Part shown: piece by piece, positions 17,707 to 26,369 of the stretch
How positions within the stretch are numbered: position 1 is the first letter of the stretch
How the letters are laid out: the number at the start of each line of letters is the position of its first letter
From: Paenibacillus sp. FJAT-29882
GTDB taxonomy: Bacteria; Bacillota; Bacilli; Bacillales; DSM-1321
NCBI RefSeq assembly: GCF_001510645.1
Contig: NZ_LMVB01000002.1
Location: 464,068 to 528,067, forward strand
Direction of reading: 5' to 3'
DNA: 64,000 bases
The notes under the pieces: model-generated
Databases searched by the model: none
What the model was told of the DNA's origin: nothing
Seen by the model: only the letters and a program-made list of their open reading frames with translations
Program-made: the position numbers and the translations under genes

Positions 17707-18386
17707 TCGTGAATCCTCCTTTACTTCATATTAAAAAACAGGACTTGGGTAGAAACAGCGTACTCTAACTCATTCATATAATCTTCAGAAATCGTCTAAT
17801 GACAATAGGGCCTTCAAAAACAAGTTGTACATGGTCAAGCAAACACTCTAGTGATTCTACCAACCCTTTTTTATTGCCACTTGTCCGCTATCCAAGACTG
17901 TACATGTTACTTTTTGACTTTTCTATAAAAATTATTCATATCCCATAAAGTTACCCATTTTTTATTCTTAAAACCTCTTTTATATTGTTAGCATCACTAC
18001 TCTTACTAGTACCTCTTATAAAGTGAGGCCTCCATTAGTAAACAATATTTGGGCGGATCAAAGAACAAAAAAAAGCAGAAAACCTTTACGGTTCCTGCTT
18101 ATATATATTATATTAATGTAATTTTTTCTTTGATCCATCCATTAGATATCACATGATTTCAATCAGAAATACCTTTGAACCCTACCATCGTATTCCATCA
18201 TTTCCAATTAATCCAATTTATCGCCTCGACTGCCACTATTTCTCAACATCTTCATGAACTTTTTGTGACATATTTATCTTTTGATTGTATTTTTATATAG
18301 ATGGTAATAAGATAGAAACGTCAGTTTGTGAAAAGATTAACACTTTATCTAAATAACTAAGAAATATAAGGGAAAGGGGTACTACT
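17707..18386. other. Intergenic region between divergent cyd and qox operons
   Basis: 680 bases hold both promoter regions. The qoxA side shows TTGATT (18281) and TAATAA (18305), 18 bp apart, as a weak promoter guess. A strong minus-oriented terminator at 18067-18100 is not preceded by a recognisable gene. A short minus-strand start MSQKVHEDVEK near 18270 ends after 11 codons and looks like debris. Confidence 0.45.
18067..18100 (-). terminator. Orphan terminator between the oxidase operons
   Basis: The minus strand reads AAGCAGGAACC-GTAA-AGGTTTTCTGCTT followed by eight T. No gene lies to its right on the minus strand before divergent qoxA. It may end a small RNA or antisense transcript. Confidence 0.65.
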
Positions 18387-19307
18387 ATGAAGTTAAAATG
18401 GGCTCTATTAGCCATGATTTTCACGGTTGCTGCTGTGCTATCTGGTTGTGAACCACTATTGGTCTTGGACCCTAAAGGGCCGCAAGCCAAAGTGCAAGCC
18501 GATGATATTATGTTATCCATCTGGATCATGTCTGGTATTGTTATTGCTGTTTTTGCAATTTTAGTATTCGTGTTAGTTAAATACCGCGCTTCTAAACAGA
18601 GTGCAGATTATGAACCTCCACACATTGAAGGAAATATGCTTGTTGAAGCAATTTGTATTGGTGTTCCAATTATCATTGTCATTTTCCTTTCTGTTATGTC
18701 TGTTAAGAGTAACTATGAAGTAGAGGCCACACCGAAGGGATACGAAGGTCAAGAACCAGTAGTTATTTACGCTTCATCCTCTAACTGGAAATGGCATTTT
18801 AGTTATCCTGAAGAAGGTATCGAAACCGTTAACTATGTAAATATTCCAGCAGGTCGCCCACTTGAATTCAAACTTTATTCATACGGACCAATTACTAGCT
18901 TCTGGATTCCACAACTTGGTGGACAGAAATACGCAATGGCTGACATGGTTACAACATTACATTTAGCAGCAGACGAACCTGGTGAATTAATGGGCCGAAA
19001 TGCAAATTTCAGTGGAGCAGGATTTGCTGAAAATACGTTTGATGTTCAGGCAATGTCCCAAACTGACTTTGATAAATGGGTAAAAGAAGTGCACGATACA
19101 GCTAAACCTATTACTGAAGAAAAATTTAATGAGTTATTACAACCTGGACATCTTGGACGATCCACATATACTGGAACGCATTTAGAATTCTCACCAGCTC
19201 CAGAACATAATCATGGTTCAGCCGATTCTGATAAGGATTCAGAAGAAGGCGAACACCATCATGAATCAAGTGATTCTGAGAAAGAAACAGATCACAGTCA
19301 TCATTAA
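18387..19307 (+). CDS. qoxA: Cytochrome aa3 quinol oxidase subunit II
   Basis: 306 aa. The lipoprotein signal peptide ends in LSGC (Cys20), and DPKGPQA follows as in other QoxA proteins. Two membrane helices occupy roughly residues 45-65 and 88-108, with an outer cupredoxin domain after that. The CuA cysteines of cytochrome c oxidases are absent, which marks it as a quinol oxidase. The last 35 residues are an unusual His/Asp/Glu/Ser-rich tail (HNHGS, EGEHHHESS, DHSHH) that could bind metal ions outside the membrane. AAGGGG lies eight bases before the ATG. Confidence 0.95.
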   Translation: MKLKWALLAMIFTVAAVLSGCEPLLVLDPKGPQAKVQADDIMLSIWIMSGIVIAVFAILVFVLVKYRASKQSADYEPPHIEGNMLVEAICIGVPIIIVIFLSVMSVKSNYEVEATPKGYEGQEPVVIYASSSNWKWHFSYPEEGIETVNYVNIPAGRPLEFKLYSYGPITSFWIPQLGGQKYAMADMVTTLHLAADEPGELMGRNANFSGAGFAENTFDVQAMSQTDFDKWVKEVHDTAKPITEEKFNELLQPGHLGRSTYTGTHLEFSPAPEHNHGSADSDKDSEEGEHHHESSDSEKETDHSHH

Positions 19308-19377
19308 TAAGTTACAAATATACTAATCACTCGTTTTATATGACAAGCAATATAATCTTGGAAGGAGTCAAAAAAGT

Positions 19378-21324
19378 ATGGATTTCTTTGATCGCTTTGC
19401 CGTACCGCATCCCAGCTTTTTGATATACGCATCAATGGTTGCCATCGGTCTTACTGTTATTGCGGTACTCGTAGGCATAACCTATTTTAAAAAATGGGAT
19501 TATCTATGGCGTGAATGGTTAACAACAGTAGACCATAAACGGATCGGTATTATGTATCTAATTTCTGCTTTACTTATGCTATTCCGCGGTGGCGTAGATG
19601 CTATTATGTTACGTGCTCAACTTGCCATTCCTGATAATAAATTACTAGAATCTCAGCATTATAACGAAGTATTCTCAACTCATGGGGTCGTTATGATTCT
19701 CTTTATGGCTATGCCATTTATTATGTTCTTTTTTAATTTCGTCGTACCATTACAAATTGGTGCCCGTGACGTAGCCTTCCCACGCCTAAACGCCATAAGC
19801 TTCTGGCTATTCTTTATGGGTGCGATGCTATTCAACATCTCATTCGTAATTGGTGGTTCACCTGATGCAGGTTGGACTTCTTATTTTCCGCTTGCAGGGA
19901 ATGATTTTAGTACTTCTGTAGGTTCGAATTATTACATGATTGCAATTCAGATAGCTGGTATCGGTACTTTAATGACGGGTATCAACTTCATCACGACTAT
20001 TTTTAAGATGAGAGCACCTGGCATGAAATTAATGCAAATGCCGATGTTCACATGGTCTGCTTTAATCTCTAACTTAATCATTGTTTTTGCTTTCCCTGTA
20101 TTAACCGTATTACTTGCAATGGGTACAATGGATCGTTTATTCGATACAAAATTCTTTGCAATTGGTGACGGTGGTTCAGATATGCTTTGGGCCAACCTAT
20201 TCTGGGTTTGGGGACATCCTGAAGTATATATCTTGATCTTGCCGGCATTCGGTTTATTTAGTGAGATTATCTCGACCTTTGCACGTCGCAATCTTTATGG
20301 GTATAAATCCATGGTTGCTTCAATGGTTGTTATCTCTGCCTTTTCATTCTTTGTGTGGGCTCACCATTTCTTTACGATGGGGCAAGGGGCACTTGCAAAC
20401 AGCTTTTTCTCCATTACAACGATGGCGATTGCTGTTCCAACTGGGGTTAAAATCTTCAACTGGTTGTTCACCCTTTGGAAAGGGAAAATTGAATTTACTA
20501 CTCCAATGCTTTACGCGATGCATTTCCTTCCGCTGTTCACACTTGGTGGGGTAACAGGGGTTATGCTTGCGATGTCAGCTGCGGATTATCAATATCATAA
20601 TACAATGTTCTTAGTTGCTCATTTCCATAACGTGATTATCCCTGGTGTTGTATATGCAATGCTTGGTGGTCTTACGTACTACTGGCCAAAAATGTTCGGA
20701 TTCATGTTAAATGAGAGAATCGGTAAATGGACAGTATGGTTAATGTCCATTGGATTCGTTTTAGCATTCATCCCAATGTATATTACTGGTTTAGACGGTC
20801 AAGCACGCCGAATGTACACGTACTCTGAAGCAACTGGATTTGGTCCATTGAATATGGTTGCATTTATTGGAGCAGGTATTATGGCCATTAGTTTTGCGTT
20901 ACTTGTGTACAATATCTATTATAGCGTTCGTTACTCACCACGGAATATTGGTAACGATCCATGGAATGCCCGTACTCTTGAGTGGGCTACTCATACTCCA
21001 GTACCGGAATACAACTTCGCGGTTATGCCGCAAGTTAAATCAACTGAAGCATTCTGGGATGCTAAGAAAAATGGCCACGAAATATTTAAAGGTAAAATCG
21101 AAAAAATTCATATGCCCAATAGCAGCGGTTTACCATTTATTATGAGTTGTATCTTCTTCGTCTTTGGATTTAGTATGATCTTCAGTATCTGGCCTCTTGC
21201 CATTATTTCGTTACTCGGTATCCTAGGCTGTCTGGTATACCGTTCGTTCGAAAAAGATCATGGACATTACATCCCTGTAGAAGAAATTGAAGAGACAGAA
21301 ACAAAATTGCGAGGTGCTAAATAA
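19378..21324 (+). CDS. qoxB: Cytochrome aa3 quinol oxidase subunit I
   Basis: 648 aa (B. subtilis QoxB 649). The catalytic heme-copper subunit with about 14 helices. It contains STHGVVMIL (low-spin heme ligand), WVWGHPEVY (CuB His and cross-linked Tyr), WAHHFF (two CuB His) and VAHFHNVI (heme a3 and a ligands). The D- and K-channel context is conserved. It oxidises menaquinol and pumps protons. GGAAGGAG lies upstream of the ATG at 19378. Its stop codon overlaps the start of qoxC. Confidence 0.97.
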   Translation: MDFFDRFAVPHPSFLIYASMVAIGLTVIAVLVGITYFKKWDYLWREWLTTVDHKRIGIMYLISALLMLFRGGVDAIMLRAQLAIPDNKLLESQHYNEVFSTHGVVMILFMAMPFIMFFFNFVVPLQIGARDVAFPRLNAISFWLFFMGAMLFNISFVIGGSPDAGWTSYFPLAGNDFSTSVGSNYYMIAIQIAGIGTLMTGINFITTIFKMRAPGMKLMQMPMFTWSALISNLIIVFAFPVLTVLLAMGTMDRLFDTKFFAIGDGGSDMLWANLFWVWGHPEVYILILPAFGLFSEIISTFARRNLYGYKSMVASMVVISAFSFFVWAHHFFTMGQGALANSFFSITTMAIAVPTGVKIFNWLFTLWKGKIEFTTPMLYAMHFLPLFTLGGVTGVMLAMSAADYQYHNTMFLVAHFHNVIIPGVVYAMLGGLTYYWPKMFGFMLNERIGKWTVWLMSIGFVLAFIPMYITGLDGQARRMYTYSEATGFGPLNMVAFIGAGIMAISFALLVYNIYYSVRYSPRNIGNDPWNARTLEWATHTPVPEYNFAVMPQVKSTEAFWDAKKNGHEIFKGKIEKIHMPNSSGLPFIMSCIFFVFGFSMIFSIWPLAIISLLGILGCLVYRSFEKDHGHYIPVEEIEETETKLRGAK

Positions 21325-21920
21325 TGAAAATAGATCACTCGCTTCCACTCGAATATAGCACGGAAGAAAACCGGTTAAAAATCTTTGGTTTTTGGATTTT
21401 TCTAGGTGCCGAAATTATGCTTTTTGCAACGCTCTTCACGTCATACTTCGTGTATGAGCACCGTACAGGCAATGGTCCTAGCGGTGCAGAAATCTTTGAA
21501 ATAACACCAGTATTAATGGAAACCATCTTGCTTTTAGCAAGTAGTTTTACCATCGGTCTTGGTATTCACGCCATGCGCTTAGGCAAACAAAAAGCCATGA
21601 TGACCTTCTTTTCGGTAACTCTTGTTCTAGGTTTAGGGTTCTTAGGATTTGAAATTTTCGAATTCGTAACATATATACACGAAGGCGCTGGACTGAGCAC
21701 TAGTGGATTCACATCCATGTTATTAACAACATTAGGAACACATGGACTGCACGTAACATTTGGTTTCTTCTGGGGATTATCTATTATCCTACAAGTGAAA
21801 AAACGTGGATTGACTCCTGAAACAGCCAATAAATCATTCATTTTCTCTCTTTACTGGCATTTCCTAGATGTAGTTTGGATCTTTATCTTTAGCTTCATCT
21901 ACTTGAAAGGAATGATGTAA
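21324..21920 (+). CDS. qoxC: Cytochrome aa3 quinol oxidase subunit III
   Basis: 198 aa (B. subtilis QoxC 204) with five hydrophobic helices. It contains the subunit III landmarks FWIFLGAEIMLFATLF, GTHGLHVTFG and the C-terminal SLYWHFLDVVWIFIF. It starts in the TAATG overlap with qoxB, implying coupled translation, and is followed one base later by qoxD. Confidence 0.95.
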   Translation: MKIDHSLPLEYSTEENRLKIFGFWIFLGAEIMLFATLFTSYFVYEHRTGNGPSGAEIFEITPVLMETILLLASSFTIGLGIHAMRLGKQKAMMTFFSVTLVLGLGFLGFEIFEFVTYIHEGAGLSTSGFTSMLLTTLGTHGLHVTFGFFWGLSIILQVKKRGLTPETANKSFIFSLYWHFLDVVWIFIFSFIYLKGMM

Positions 21921-21921
21921 T

Positions 21922-22203
21922 ATGAAAGAATTATTCCCAATAAAACAAGTAATGGGCTTTGCATTCTCGTTAATCCTTACAGCAGTGGCTTTATTGGTTT
22001 ACTTCTTAGATATGTCATTTACAGCAGGCATAACTATACTTCTTGTGACTGCATTCATACAAGCAGGCCTGCAACTCGTTGTATTCATGCATGCTGGTGA
22101 AACAGAAGATAAAGGCGCCATTTATTCAAACGTTTATTTTGGTATATTGGTTGCTTTAGTTACCATTTTCGGGACATTGTTAATCTTTGTCTGGGATATG
22201 TAA
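21922..22203 (+). CDS. qoxD: Cytochrome aa3 quinol oxidase subunit IV
   Basis: 93 aa, shorter than B. subtilis QoxD (124), with three membrane helices. It contains the AFIQAGLQLVVFMHAGE segment typical of COX4/CyoD-like proteins. The last gene of the operon. A terminator follows 17 bases after the stop. Confidence 0.92.
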   Translation: MKELFPIKQVMGFAFSLILTAVALLVYFLDMSFTAGITILLVTAFIQAGLQLVVFMHAGETEDKGAIYSNVYFGILVALVTIFGTLLIFVWDM

Positions 22204-22219
22204 TCCAAAAAGATCCACT

Positions 22220-22252
22220 TAAAAGAGGGCGTATTACGCTCTCTTTTTTTTT
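22220..22252 (+). terminator. Terminator of qoxABCD
   Basis: Arms AAAGAGGGCG and CGCTCTCTTT (one G-U pair) with loop TATTA, followed by a run of nine T. Confidence 0.85.
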
Positions 22253-22355
22253 AAAGGCGCAGCCATTTGTTTCATCATATCAACTACGCCTATTCAACAT
22301 CTATATGACCATTTAATATTAACGTTCTTATTATTCTTATTAAACCAATCCATTA

Positions 22356-22589
22356 TCAAGGCAGTATCTTTTTCGCTTGCTTACAATTTGTCACCATCTC
22401 TTCAGAAGCTACTAGAAACATTCCCATCAAGAAGATAAAAACAGCGCCCATCACTGTACCGATCCCAACCCCTATCACAGGTCTGTAATCGCTTACAAAG
22501 AAACCGTATAAAAAAATTGCAATTCCCATTGTAAGTAGGATTGCCCCTACATACTTCGTAGCATTTAACAATTTCAATCTAGATTCCAT
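22356..22589 (-). CDS. Small membrane protein, function unknown
   Basis: 77 aa with two hydrophobic helices (about residues 15-33 and 40-62) separated by a short polar turn; a Lys-rich tail follows. ATG 22589 is chosen because GGAGG lies nine bases upstream; the in-frame ATG at 22598 directly abuts that GGAGG. A good promoter precedes it. No family was recognised. Confidence 0.6.
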   Translation of the reverse strand: MESRLKLLNATKYVGAILLTMGIAIFLYGFFVSDYRPVIGVGIGTVMGAVFIFLMGMFLVASEEMVTNCKQAKKILP

Positions 22590-22612
22590 TTTACTCATCC
22601 TCCCTTATATAT

Positions 22613-22642
22613 ATATTATTACCCCGTTCACATAATTGTCAA
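22613..22642 (-). promoter_or_regulatory. Sigma-A promoter of the small membrane protein gene
   Basis: On the minus strand a perfect -35 TTGACA (22642-22637) and -10 TAATAT (22618-22613) are 18 bp apart, close to the ribosome binding site. Confidence 0.65.
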
Positions 22643-22833
22643 ACTTTTTTATTGATTTTCAGATTAATTTTATTGACAATTATATATATATAATATTTTC
22701 CAGTGTGTTCCAAACAGTGCTCCGTACAAAGAAGGTTGCTATTAGTATAAACTGGAAATATTATTTTTATACAAACATACGTTATTTCTCTTCATACAGC
22801 AGTTTTATATAAGAACAACTTTAGCCAAAAAAA

Positions 22834-22926
22834 TAGAGCCAGACTCCGCATCTACTATACATCGTTTAATAGCGTGTAATCACACAATTAACGGTGTATA
22901 GTATGTGAGGTCTAACTCCCTTTTTT
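22834..22926. repeat. Large palindromic repeat (family with 63723), downstream of the htr gene
   Basis: Imperfect inverted repeat of about 90 bases. Left-arm pieces CATCTACTATACATCGTT and right-arm AACGGTGTATAGTATGTG pair around CGTGTAATCACA. The outer ends read CCAGACTCC and GGTCTAACTCCC. A-runs and T-runs flank it, so it may work as a bidirectional terminator for the protease gene. The internal stem sequence is shared with the element at 63723-63824. Confidence 0.7.
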
Positions 22927-22935
22927 TAATACTTA

Positions 22936-24147
22936 TTATTGTGATTGTCCTAATGTAACCTGTAATGTTACTTTCTTATTTCCACGATACACTTCCACAC
23001 TTACTTTTTCATTCACTTTTGCTTCTGTATAGAGATATTTTCTAAGTTCCATAGCGCTCTTTATTTCTTTCCCATTCATCGCAGTAATGATATCCTCCTG
23101 CTGTAAGCCGCCTTTTTCTGCAGCAGATCCAGTTGCCACATTTGTGACCATGACTCCAGCCTTCACATTTTGAGGAATGTTTTGTACGTATGCTGGCGGA
23201 AGTTCTGCTAAATCAGCAAGACCCACTCCTAAATATGGACGTGTCACTTTTCCTGTTTTAATCATTTCATCCACAATTGGAATCACATCATTACTTGGAA
23301 TAGCAAACCCGAGACCTTCAACACCATTTACGGATATCTTTAAGCTATTAATTCCGATTACCTCGCCTTTAGAATTGATTAGGGCTCCCCCGCTATTACC
23401 TGGATTGATTGCAGCATCAGTTTGGATGACGTTTAATCCCCATGTACCGCTTGATGTATCCACGTCAATAGTTCTTTCAGCGGCACTAATGATTCCTTCA
23501 GTAACCGTTCTAGAAAAATCAAGTCCAAGTGGATTCCCAATTGCCACCACCTGTTCTCCAGCGCGGATCGCATTTGAATCGCCAAATTTAATCTCACCTG
23601 GAGCTAATGAAGCATCGATTTTCAAAACAGCCAAATCGGTTAAAGCATCGGAACCGACGATTTCTGCCGTTGTAGTCTTGCCATTATATAACGATACCTC
23701 AACCTTTGAAGCCCCTTCAATGACATGATTATTCGTGACAATATAGGCGTTCTTTCCATCAATTTTATACATGACACCTGAACCTGTGCCACTTTCTACT
23801 TCCTGCGAATTTAGTGCAAATCGGTTGGCCGATTGTTGATAATTGACGACTCCGACAATGGCCTTCGAAGCCGATTCAACCATATCTGCAAGGCTTGTTG
23901 TTCCTGTGTATGAGGTATTTTGAACGTTCACACCATTATCTTTCGTTATGTCTTTTTCTACCGTAGTAGAAGTTGGATTTTCAGCTGGGGTGTCTGGGAA
24001 AAGCTGATCTCCCGCCGTTATAAATATCGTTGCCGTTAATACGGAACCGATTAATCCAGAAACAATCGTCTGCCCCCAGCCCGCTTTTCCTTTTTTCTGC
24101 GGTTCTTTTTGTAAAGATGTATTTGTTTCAATTTGATGTTCCTCCAT
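22936..24147 (-). CDS. HtrA/DegP-type membrane-anchored serine protease
   Basis: 403 aa, nearest in length to B. subtilis YyxA (400). One membrane anchor (about residues 28-46), a trypsin-like domain and a single PDZ domain (about 305-400). The catalytic triad is visible: His141 in TNNHVIEG, Asp171 in TDLAVLK and Ser252 in GNSGGAL. It would degrade or refold misfolded proteins outside the membrane. The start is ATG 24147 with GGAGG about eight bases upstream; the longer frame to 24237 lacks a ribosome binding site. Minus-strand TTTCAT repeats upstream (about 24224-24240) weakly resemble CssR sites (inference). Confidence 0.93.
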   Translation of the reverse strand: MEEHQIETNTSLQKEPQKKGKAGWGQTIVSGLIGSVLTATIFITAGDQLFPDTPAENPTSTTVEKDITKDNGVNVQNTSYTGTTSLADMVESASKAIVGVVNYQQSANRFALNSQEVESGTGSGVMYKIDGKNAYIVTNNHVIEGASKVEVSLYNGKTTTAEIVGSDALTDLAVLKIDASLAPGEIKFGDSNAIRAGEQVVAIGNPLGLDFSRTVTEGIISAAERTIDVDTSSGTWGLNVIQTDAAINPGNSGGALINSKGEVIGINSLKISVNGVEGLGFAIPSNDVIPIVDEMIKTGKVTRPYLGVGLADLAELPPAYVQNIPQNVKAGVMVTNVATGSAAEKGGLQQEDIITAMNGKEIKSAMELRKYLYTEAKVNEKVSVEVYRGNKKVTLQVTLGQSQ

Positions 24148-24318
24148 ACGGACCATCCTCCTTGTTTCTTTCAATTTATTTGTTACATTCATCATAGCCA
24201 ACAAATATGACGAAATTATTAACAATGCATGAAACAAGGATGAAATATTATCTAATTCAATTCTCTATGATGTAAGTATAAAAAAGAAGGTTCGTAAATC
24301 AAAAGAAGCTTTGTTCCC

Positions 24319-25200
24319 TTAATTAAACTTCATGCCATACTCAGCTCGGAACGTTTCCCCTGATTCTAGCCGATTCACTCCAAATTTCTCCTTCAAGTTC
24401 CCTGATGTATCATGAGTGTCGGCAATCCCGTACCATGGTTCAATGCAGACAAATGGCGCCATTGTACGATCTGTCTCGTTATATTTCGACCATATTCCAA
24501 CGAATGGAAAGTCCTTGAATGTTAGTTCGACACCATGACTCGATTTTTGAGATGTCAATGTCATATGATCAATATGGCTGTATACGAGAGCGTCCTGTGC
24601 AAATAAAGAAGGAGTGAGCGGAATCTCTTCAAAATCATGAGTTGGGCCTTTCTCATGGATTAAAGAATCCATGAGCTCATATTCAATGACTTCCTTATTT
24701 GATGCAGGTGAAAGCTTCAATATGTAGTCCTCAATCTTCTCATCTTCTAAAAGAGGAAGCTTAAACGCTGGATGTGCACCAATGGAAAAATACATTTCTT
24801 CCTTATTTTCATTCACGATTTCCCATCGTACAAATAGAGAATCTTCTTTAAGTGTATAATGAATACATGCCTTAAATTCGTATGGATATACATGTGTGAA
24901 CTGTCCAGCAGACTCGATTACAAAGGAAACATAATCTGTTTCCTGTTTGTCCACTTCGAATACATTATCACGTAAGAAACCGTGCTGTGACATTTTATAT
25001 GTGTTGCCATCTAGCTGATACTGGTTTTCTTTTAAGCTTCCGACAATCGGAAACAAGACAGGAGAAACGCGTCCCCAGTAGGTGCTATCCCCTGTCCACA
25101 TATAGTTCAGTCCATTTTTCTTATGCTTGACTTCCCGCACCTCTGCTCCATTTTGTGAAATACTTACCTTCAACCAATTATTTTCTATTTCAACTATCAT
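24319..25200 (-). CDS. Aldose 1-epimerase family protein (LacX/GalM-like)
   Basis: 293 aa. It has the galactose-mutarotase beta fold: the substrate-binding SQHGFLRD segment near residue 72 and the catalytic-His-like GAHPAF near residue 153. The sequence is of the LacX branch, which is shorter than classical GalM. It probably interconverts anomers of a sugar or sugar phosphate; the substrate is unknown. GAGGG precedes the ATG at 25200. It stands alone between two terminator-bounded genes. Confidence 0.85.
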   Translation of the reverse strand: MIVEIENNWLKVSISQNGAEVREVKHKKNGLNYMWTGDSTYWGRVSPVLFPIVGSLKENQYQLDGNTYKMSQHGFLRDNVFEVDKQETDYVSFVIESAGQFTHVYPYEFKACIHYTLKEDSLFVRWEIVNENKEEMYFSIGAHPAFKLPLLEDEKIEDYILKLSPASNKEVIEYELMDSLIHEKGPTHDFEEIPLTPSLFAQDALVYSHIDHMTLTSQKSSHGVELTFKDFPFVGIWSKYNETDRTMAPFVCIEPWYGIADTHDTSGNLKEKFGVNRLESGETFRAEYGMKFN

Positions 25201-25244
25201 CTAAAATCCCTCTTCTCATTAGAAGTTACTTATTTTTATCATAT

Positions 25245-25276
25245 CAAAAAACTCCTTCCTAGTTAAAGGAAGGAGT
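25245..25276 (-). terminator. Terminator after the HAD phosphatase gene
   Basis: On the minus strand ACTCCTTCCT and AGGAAGGAGT form a perfect ten-bp stem with a TTAACT-type loop, followed by six T. Confidence 0.85.
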
Positions 25277-25386
25277 CTACATTTGTCTTAAATTGTCGAT
25301 CTTTATTAAAATACGGCAGAACCTCAGTTTAAAACCAGACACTTACTAGTCATTACATCACACTTAAAAATATCCCCTAGCTAAGC

Positions 25387-26199
25387 TTAATGTGTCAGTA
25401 CAAGCTCGTGAATGGCGTACGCAACCCCATTTTCATTATTAGAGCGAGTTTGAAAATCAGCCGATTTCTTAACTTCTGGAATCGCGTTCTCCATGGCCAC
25501 GCCACAGCCAGCGTACTCGATCATTGATAAGTCATTACCATTATCACCTATACTCATCACCTCTTGCTGCTTGATCCCTAGCTTTTCCGCCAGTTTCTTG
25601 ACAGCATTCCCTTTGCTAACTTCTGGATGTAAGATTTCTAAGAAATAAGGTGCACTCTGAACCATCATGTACTTTTCTTTTATTGACGCTGGAATTTGTG
25701 CAATCACTTTGTTTAATCGCTCAGGTTCATCAATAAACATGATTTTCGGAAGTACAATATTTGCTGGAATGTCTTCAATTTTACGATAGCGTAAGGGGAT
25801 TTGATTAATAAACGATTCTAGAACTGTGTATTCACTAATATTTGAATTCGGTGTATAGACATTCTCTGCATCAAAAAATTGCATAGGAGTATCTAGCTTA
25901 AGACTAAGTTCATAAAGCAACTTTAAATCGTCATATCCAAGTGACAGTTCAGATACGATCTTATTGGTATGAGTATTTTGAACGAGAGCGCCATTATAGG
26001 CAATCACGTAATCTTCCTCTTCATCTAATTTAAGATCTTTCAAGTATCGGCGCATCCCACCGATAGGACGGCCGGAACATAGAACGATTTTCACACCTTG
26101 CTCTTTTGCTCTATGTAGCGCGTCTCGTACGTCTGCTGTTACTTCATGATGATCATTTAATAAAGTCCCATCCATGTCGATGGCAATAATTTTATACAC
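25387..26199 (-). CDS. Cof-type HAD-IIB sugar phosphatase (YidA-like)
   Basis: 270 aa, the same length as E. coli YidA. Four HAD motifs are visible: DMDGTLL near residue 8, a Ser in LCSGRP near residue 43, Lys in SKGNAVKKL near 195 and GDNGNDLSM near 218. The Cof cap domain lies between residues 85 and 190. It probably dephosphorylates sugar phosphates or related metabolites. Translation begins at GTG 26199 with GAGGAG nine bases upstream. Confidence 0.9.
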   Translation of the reverse strand: MYKIIAIDMDGTLLNDHHEVTADVRDALHRAKEQGVKIVLCSGRPIGGMRRYLKDLKLDEEEDYVIAYNGALVQNTHTNKIVSELSLGYDDLKLLYELSLKLDTPMQFFDAENVYTPNSNISEYTVLESFINQIPLRYRKIEDIPANIVLPKIMFIDEPERLNKVIAQIPASIKEKYMMVQSAPYFLEILHPEVSKGNAVKKLAEKLGIKQQEVMSIGDNGNDLSMIEYAGCGVAMENAIPEVKKSADFQTRSNNENGVAYAIHELVLTH

Positions 26200-26369
26200 A
26201 ATTTCCCACTCCTCTTACTCATTTGACACTATCTCTATGGAGAGAGTCTCCACAACCTCTTCACCTAAAGCTACTTCATATTATAGGCCATAGTGCTTCG
26301 TATTATCTACATATTGGATCCTATTAGCTGCTTTGTTCCAAATCAATAACAATTCACCTTTGCAACGAT

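Noticed and set aside
17707..18000. Rex operator upstream of cydA
   Set aside because: Searched for TTGTGA-N6-TCACAA-like palindromes; none acceptable was found.
22665..22705. Plus-strand TTGACA with downstream TATATA/TATAAT
   Set aside because: Spacing between the elements is too short (10-12 bp) and no plus-strand gene follows.
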